From: Siphonodentalium dalli
Taxonomy: Eukaryota > Mollusca > Scaphopoda > Gadilida > Siphonodentaliidae
Length of the DNA stretch: 64,000 nt
Direction: 5' to 3'
Assembly (NCBI GenBank): GCA_032622095.1
Contig: CP136065.1
Location: 149,795,577-149,859,576 of the forward strand
Part shown: positions 51,801 through 60,800 of the stretch, piece by piece
Layout: every line of letters begins with the position of its first letter
Numbering within the stretch: the stretch's first letter is position 1
The notes under the pieces: generated by a model
The model's database searches: none
What the model saw: only the letters and a program-made list of their open reading frames with translations
What the model was told of the DNA's origin: nothing
Translations under genes and position numbers: made by a program

Positions 51801-54800
51801 AACATTAATGTGCTATAATTCATGTTATGTTATATTGATAGTATTTGTTATATATATATATCTTGAGTATTTAATAAATTTGTTGAAATATATCACATGT
51901 GCATTTCTTCGTTCATAATGCAACTTCCGGTGTCCGTTCAGTGGCGGGGTTAATATGTGTGGATAGGGCGAATATCGGCCTTTCGTTAGACACCAAAATG
52001 AGCCCTCTACGCGCTGTATTCCTCGAGTTTTGAATTTTCCAAAAACCCCAATTATCCTCATCGTCCGGCCGCTCATCGCCGTCGAAATTAGCCATCGCCA
52101 CCATTCCCAGTAACAATTATGATAAAAACTATAGTCGGCAGCTCTGTGATGTTGAGGATTATCACACCTGCCCCAACACCTACCCGAAACAATAGCCGCC
52201 GGGTGAACAGGACGACCCCACTCAATACAATATAAACCAAATATTTTCACTCCATCCTAGTGTAGATACTTCAATTTTACATGTGTGATTCCAAAAAAAA
52301 CTAGAGGTGTGACTGCCCAATGGGACTAAGGATACCCCCACCCCCCATGTTTTTAAAACACTAAGATGTCAGTAAACATTAAGTTAAAACAATAGAATAA
52401 CAGATTCCCATTGCAGGAGCACAACCCTAACCCCTAATCCTAAACCTATTGACCAAAAAATGTAGGAATAAAAGCTCGGAAAGTTGAAAAAGGGGAATAA
52501 CTCCACAGACGTCATAATCATAGGCACACAGGTTCCCATGGTACTAAATATCTGTGCCAAGTTTCAAAAACATTGACCTAAAAATGTAGGAATAAAAGCT
52601 CTGACAAAATTATGCATGTTGCAAAAATGTTCTAAGTTGAAAAAGGAGGATAACTCCACCAAAAAAAGTCCGACAGATGTCATAATTGCAGGTGCACAGG
52701 TTCCTATGGTGATTGATGTCTGTGCCAAGTTGCACGGAGAATGATTAAAAAATGAATGAGAAAAACTCTGGACAAATTTGTGTTCATGGACAGACTGACG
52801 GACGACGGACATACGGCTAAGCTGATTCAAATATACCCCCCCCCAACAACTTCGTTGCAGGGGTAAAAAAAAAGCCTTTCTAGCAAAGCTCCTGTCTAGA
52901 AACTTATTAATTCATATGTTAATTTTAACCCGTTCTTTACTAAATGATCATTTGGCCGCTTGTTGAACTTAAAGTTTATTTAGAGTTTGGAGTGAGTTTC
53001 CATCATCCAGAATGCATTCTCTCAAACAAATCCTCAATGATTGACAGGTGTGCTGTCGTTTTTCGATAACAGACATGTTCTACAGACATGTTCTATAATT
53101 CTATTGCAATCTGTGCCTTTTGTTACAAATTGTATATTGTTTTGTGCATGGCTTGCACAATATATCACAAGACTTCGTGACCCCATCGCTCTAGATACCC
53201 AATAACCAAACAGTTATGTTCAGAACATATCATATTGATATGAAAAAACCACCTTCTAATGCATTTAATGGCAAAAACTATGAAAGAATTTATCACACTA
53301 ACAGCATAATATGATCGCCTGCACCAAACACTCCATGAAACAAAAGACCCTGGTTCGAAATAAACCACGAAACGTCTTAATTTTCATTTTTCAACATAAT
53401 ATAAATTCTGTAATGATGACATAAGCTCATGTCTTATGTCGCTAAAAATCATATTTAGACTAAAAACTTTGAAATTAATATGCAATCAGCGATGTTTGTC
53501 GACAAATCTCTGTCACAGTTTTGTTTACATAAAAATGGTTTCAACATGTAAATTTTCGTCAGGGTTCATACTGTTTCTTACAAATCAAATTTAAGCAATT
53601 TTTGGGGACTGAGTAAAGAGTTTTGAAGGACGATTTTACTATCTTAACCTACAAAAAACACATCAATTTACATCAGATAATTTACAGATTTAACAAGAGC
53701 ATCGCTGGGGCCTAGCAAAATATGCCCATTCGCCATTTCGAATTGCATTACTGCAAAATAGAATAACAGTTTGAATTTACAAAGAATATCTGATATACCC
53801 ATAATTTCAATTTCAAAGGGTATCCTTCCACAATCCACTCGAGTGCATTAAAGTTTCTCAATCCGATTCAATGGTCCCCATATCATCAGATTCCAACAAC
53901 ATTTTTTGAAATGCCACTTCAGTAATCAGAATCGATTAATTGCCCAAAAATAATGCTAACCACAATCAACTATAGTATAAAATTGCCCATAACGTGTTAT
54001 TTACCAATATTTTGTTCAACAAAAGCTGCTTGATTTGTTATTTTAGAGTTATCCATCTTCATCTGCAATTTGAACTAAGATCGTCGGCTTGATGAATATT
54101 TGCCAGGCTGCCAAAAAATTACATATCTCAGGGAAATAACAAATTTCAAAAATTGATATCTGATCACTCTGAGCTTTTATGGGTGTGTTCCTCGACTCGA
54201 TTCAAATATTTTTTACCCCCAAGTCAAAGAAACAGTAATATGGGAGCGTTAATTCGGATTATGCATCTTTAATTTCTAACCAAAACCAACCCAAGTGCGG
54301 CTCTATATTTATTACATGCCCCAAACACAAACAAAATATTATTCTGAGCTTATCCAATTGACATTCGTTTGTTTGCAATGATTTTGACATCACAAACTTC
54401 TTAAATTTTCGTTACATCATCATTAGCAATGTAATTAATTCATGCATCTCCAACAGTCTAGAATCGCCCGAGTGCAAACTGTTGAAAATTACCAAATGGG
54501 CTTGAACTAATAATACACCTAGAGGTGTGTAATAAACTAAACTCACGCATCGAGGTATCAGTAGGAATTAAGTATTCGTCTTGACTGGGGCTTGACGTTG
54601 TTGATGATTTTCTGGTGGTTGTCTGTCCATCTGATGTACTCTGTGTGTATCCATTATCAACTCCATTATTTATAGGTTCTGCATCATTTATTGATTCTGC
54701 TGCATCATTTATTAATTCTGCCTCTTTAAGTTCCTCTTTCAAATTAAGAGTATCTTCAACATAAACGTCATCACCACAGATTGTTGTCAATAAGTTTCCA

Positions 54801-57800
54801 AAATCTTGTGTACCTGAAAGGAAAATAACTGATATTCAGTTCTGGAACCATAAGGTGGTGCTGAGGTGACCAATTATCCAGCTGCATAAATACCAGTTCT
54901 TCAGCTAGAAATTCAAATGATGATGCCATTGATTTGCATTCATAGTTTACTAGACATCTTTTCTCAACAATAGGTACTGACGAATATAATTCATAGGGAG
55001 AGAATTCATGAGTCAGAATTAGGTGACATGACTCTAAATTTGAGCAAAAACTAAATAATATTGGGCTGTAGTTAAATCCTTAAAGATACGGATGGCCTTC
55101 ACGATGGGTATAGCTCTTAAAATAGTTACATCCGTTAATTTCGCCATAAACATTATTCTCTTCACTCGATCATTAATAATTTTCTCCAACAGGTTTAAAC
55201 TCTCAACACTATCTATGAATCCCAATCATTATATTGTTGATATTTGTGCCCAATCATGTTTAAAAGACTATCTACTAAATCCAAAAACCGTGGTATATAA
55301 AGCACCTACTGTAAAGTCTGATATAATCAATGATCAATCATGGCAAGCAAACTCATAACTTATCGTACTTTCAAATGGATAAACTCGATTTTATCCAACA
55401 GGCGACTGTCACATGTGTCAACCGAAAATAGAGACTGCTTGAAAACGGTGATTTAAAAAATATAGTACATCGATAAAAATTGTCTCAGTCAGATTGTTGC
55501 CAACCGATTGACCCGATATGCCAGATTACTTGTCATTATAAGCTGCCCGATATCTAACGAGCAGTTATGAAGTGAGCTTGAGTATTTTTCACACATTGAG
55601 TGGGAAACATTTTATTCCTCTGAGTTCATTAATGTGGCCTCATGAGCATAATGTTTTTTTTTTTAAACAGGGGCACACAAACATGTGGGAGAATATATGC
55701 TGTCATAATCATTGGGGGGCTTATGTTTTTACTAGACTGATTTAGGGTCAGATTTGGGGGATATGTCATATATTAATGGAGTCAGCCATAGCTAGTGCAC
55801 ATGTAGCTTCTTCTGTCAGTTATGATTGTCAAATTCATGTTTTATTTATTCATTTTTTATTAAATATAATTATACTGCCATAAATTTGGGCTATAGAGTA
55901 TACCAGCTTCTAGCTAGCTAGCACAGACATAATTTTACTTAACGAAGTTCAGCGGATCAATGTCATCAATGAAAATTTTGTTTGGCATGTGAGTTACTTT
56001 CCACTAAAGAGAATGTTTAATTCTGTTTAATTGCGAAAAATGAATGTTTATCCAAATCATATGGTGTTTCATTTATTAGTTATATTTGTTATAAATATGC
56101 ATCTACAAGTATAGACATTGTGAATATAACTGCCAGGGTGGGGCCCAGAAAGGCCAGAGATATACATATTCTCCAGAGTTGGGAACCGTTGAAAGAGTTA
56201 ACTTATCACCTTTCATGTATTGATATCCACCAATGTTGTTCATCATCTCGGTCAGCTTAGTATTATTATTTAACTTGTCGGCCATGACCTTGAACTTCTC
56301 CTGACTGTCCTGGATCTTCTTGAACACATCCTTGATCTCATCTAGTGTGAGACCAGATGATTCAAATAATTTGGAACCACTTGTTTCCACATACTGTCAA
56401 AAGAAATATCAAGAAAATATTATGTACTTTTTGGGCCTTCATAATATGCCATTATACGGAATATACCCTATATCAACAGAGCATAGAACAGATAAAAAAA
56501 TACTATACACCAAATACAATATTTTTCTAAATACACAGTAATGCCCTAAATACTCGACTCCTTAACCACAGCAGAACTATGGGTAATTTTTCAGGATTTA
56601 GTCGGAAATATGGCTTAATTGTTGCCATTCATCGTTATGCTCAATCTGAAGGTGGTATGCTTAATTATCGACTTAATTGCAACGACATGTAACATTCAAT
56701 ATTATACACTATTATATTATAGGCCTATATCAAAGGCCGTTGTCCGACACATATATATCGAAATTTACACACATCCAAAACGGTCAATAAGATTAATCAA
56801 GCATACATTTGCATTGTTACCATGCATTAGGCCTCTTATAGGTTCATGATTATTTATGTATGACAATTCGCAGTGTTCTTTCCCTTAAAATCATACTGGA
56901 GTCGTTAATATATGAGAAGAAACAATCAAAGGAAAAGAGTACCATAATTTGGAGTGGAGATTGGAGTGAAGTCAACACAACGTTGTTTTTAACCCTTTGA
57001 GTGCAGGTCGATTTTTGTATCAACCCATATACCTTGTGCCAATGCATTCTCTTATATATGCGAGTCGACCATAGGTCGCCTCGCATATATAAGAGAATGC
57101 ATTGGCCTAACAATTTTTTTATTTTTTTTGTGAGATCCAGGTTAACCCTTTGAGTGCCAGGGGCCGATCTCATCGGCCCTAAACCTACAAAATAAGTATG
57201 TTAAAGAATATAAGAATAAATTATTAAAATTGTGGAAAAAAAAGAAAAAAATTGTTAGACCAATGCATTCTCTTATATATGCGAGGCGACCTATGGTCGA
57301 CTCGCATATATAAGAGAATGCATTGGCACAGGGTATATGGGTTGATACAAAAAACTCATTTAGTGAATTTTTTTTTTTTTTTTACTAGTGTCCACGAAAA
57401 TAAAAATCAGTTTCACGAAAAACGTGTGGTGTCACTGGTGGTGTCACAAATTTTCCCTTTCTATACTGAATGGATTCTCCTATTCAGCTATAGAACTATA
57501 CATTGGAAATGGTCTATTATTCATTTGGAGGGATATTCAGGTAATAAAAGCAGATGACGGACAGACCAAAAAGATAATACAAGTGGAGAAGGATTCATAT
57601 TCATTGGTGGGAAATGTTCAGATAATTTGTTGAACTTATTATCTAAACATTTCCCAAAAAAATACTCATAAATGAATATTTAGTAAAGAAAGGGTTAAAA
57701 TCATCGCAAACATATCACCTTACTGCAAGTGGTAAGAAGTTTGAACAGCAATATTTTCTCACCAACAGTACACCGTCGTCAATTCTGCTTAAAGATTTTT

Positions 57801-60800
57801 TGACCGTACAAAACATTTATGACTACTATAATGCTATTCGTAATATGATAATACGCAAGGCATATAGAATGACCAATGGGGAAGAACCATGAGAAGGATT
57901 GTGTAAATCGTCATGTAACGATACTCCTATCTAGCTACAGTAATGCTCTAAGTAATTGACACCTTAACCACAGCAGAATTATGGGTAACTTTTCATAATT
58001 TAGTCGAAAATAAGTTACCCATAATTATGCTGTGGTTAAAGAGTCGATTACTTAGAGCATTACTGTAGGACTAATGCATGGTAATGATGCAAATGTTTGA
58101 TTAATCCGGTTGATTTTTTTTAATGCAATTAAACAGCAATAATTATGCGTATCAATATCGACTATTCTTTACACATCAGCCTTTGATATAAAGGCCTATC
58201 ATATAACACTGTATATAATGAGTGTGATATACAATATATGTCACCAATAATTAAGGATGCCATCTTCAAAGCAGATTTCATCCTGATACTGGTGATACAG
58301 GTACATCTTTAAGCAGAAACATGACTAGAAATCATGGTTAATACAGACACGGTTCCGGTAGACCTTATATGTTTAAGCAAGGTTTCCGCTACTACGGCAG
58401 GCCGGCCGTCCAGCGGCCTCATTCCCCTCACCAACTTTGACTTAATATTGGTCACAAAAGTACCACAGACCTAGCTCAGTCCCCTTTTTACACAGGACGA
58501 GCGATCACCGACACTGATGATTAACAGATTGCAAGGAATCCTACACTTGGTGCCTGAATAAGACATGATAAGTAGCGCGGATCATGATTGTGAACAGTTG
58601 TCTACGCCATCCTGTGTAACACTTTGTCGGGCGAATATTTATTAGTAATCAGCCTCTCACATTTTAATTTACCGTAGATTACTATCAATAAGTCCCAACT
58701 TTCTGACCCACTATTTCCCATCAAAATGTGCAATATACATCGTTAAGTTATTTGGGTGGGGGTTTATGAGCTACAACGATGAACACATGTGAGTTTTGGC
58801 AGTCGCTACAATGAAATGTGCAGAACTTTTTCCCCCAACACAAGGTCTGTGTCAAAGGATTGTTTATTTAAAAATAAAACAATTAAATTATTAATAGTTA
58901 TTATCATGTATTTATTCCCTATCCAATGAATATAAAATTATCCATTATACGATTCCAGCATCACCTGCATGAAGTCATCTCCGTCTGAGGAATGGCTTTT
59001 GCTTCTACAACAATTTGTTTGGTCAGAACTGTGAACAAAATACAAAGAAACCAGGCATGCAGAACATGTGTAGCATGTGCTCATCTCATGACGTAACACC
59101 TGTTACTGCTAGACAGTGAGACAGCGTGTCTTTTGCCAACCGCGGTAGTCTTTGAAGTCGGCATTTAATATTGCTACTGTTTATATAAAAGTTGCTGTAT
59201 CCATTGTGTACTGCTGTGCTTACATGCTTTTGATTCATTAACTTGAGATCTAAGAAAGATGATCTGTTTTAATTTGGTTTCTATACGAAGCTTGAATGTT
59301 CCTGCTTGTCTAAAGTGCAAGGAAATGGCTCCTTTCCAGTGAAAAACATCAAAATTTTCTCCCAACAGGGCGTCTGGTATGTGCTTCCCAAATACGGCCC
59401 CATTCCCCCAACCCCTAGCGGAAACCCTGGTTTAAGTATTAGTAATTGAAACAATTCTGAGTTTAAATGTCTAGTCTAGTGAGGCAAAATCATTTGTCCA
59501 GAGACAACATGACAATTAAGTGCAGTCTTGTCTGGATTCTGATCCACAAAGACAAATGACGATTTGACGTCATGACACATGTCATGATTTCATCACTGGT
59601 TTGCGTTAAGCTAAAAAATAAAATTGATCAGATCAATATGAATCTATTTATTTATAATAACTGTTTATAAATAAATACTTCAATTTTTCATGATCACATA
59701 TCGGAAGTTGTGAAGTAGCATTTTTATTTTTCATCACGTTGGTTCATTGCTGATTCCGTGCTTTTGTGCAACCATCCACTGCTGGAAGCACAAGATTTTT
59801 TTCTCGAAACAGTGGTCTCGCCCCAAAATTTCTCCTAATTCACGGTATACTTGTAAATTATGTGTAATCTCACAAGTACATTTGCCAGCCTGTTACCTTT
59901 ACATGACCCAAGCTCGGTGCTTGTCAACCGAGCGGGCCGTTATATTTATTAGTAGTAGGTCATAATGGGAAACGTGTCAATTTCTTGATGTAATCACAAT
60001 GTATAAATACATTTGGGCCAAATAACAAACATATGAATTGTGATCAGCACAACTGCATTTATATTGTGCATTTCTATCAGGAATGAAGATTATGGCTATT
60101 TGTTGAACTTATTATCTGAGCATTTACAAAGGGAACTACTCGTATATGAGTATTTAGTAAAGAAAGGGTTTAAATGCTTCATAACTTTAAGCTTATACTT
60201 GGGTACATTTTAGTAAATGAAGGTCACTTACACGTTTGACAAGTTGTCCAATATCCATCTGACCTAGTACACGCTCTGTAAAAGCTGATAGTGTGCTGTC
60301 GTTTAGACTACAGAGTGTTGCACTTATCTCGTCAGTATTAACAGAGGTATCGTTGAAGAGTAGGAGGTCTCCAAGCTTAGACCCATTACAAATTCTGCTT
60401 GTCAATGCATCAGATGACATATTTATAAGCTGTAAAAAAGAAATATTAGATGTATATTAACTGTCTCAGTGGCGTCGTTATGTCTCTAAAGTGCCAGGGA
60501 CGAGTATATCCACACGAATATCAGCAGTGTTTTAAAGGTACTCAATCCGATTAGACGCTCCTAAATTACTAATTCTTTGGCTTTGGGGGTAAAAAATATT
60601 TGATTAGAGTCGAGGAACCCACCCTTCAAAGCTCAAGAGTGATTAGATATCTATGTTTGAACTTTGCGGTTTCTACTGTTTGTGGACCACAAACTGATTG
60701 AAGCACGAGGGTCAAACAGACGGTCTTGCAGATAAAGATGGATAACACTAAAATCAAGTGGTTATTATTACCACTAATCACTCTGAGCTTTGAAGGGTGG

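Larger units (their letters stand above)
57735..60094. repeat. Split copy of the 63430-63870 segment
   Basis: 57735-57850 matches 63430-63448 plus 63662-63750; 59946-60094 matches 63745-63870. The 2.1 kb between is later insertions. Confidence 0.75.

Noticed and set aside
51825-52250. 141-codon minus ORF
   Set aside because: Overlaps the 67-codon frame in another phase; composition (many Trp, Arg, Cys) suggests a shadow.
56850-57633. ORFs reading [19 protein letters not shown] on both strands
   Set aside because: Translation of the family-B hairpin; the same peptide appears from both arms because they are reverse complements.
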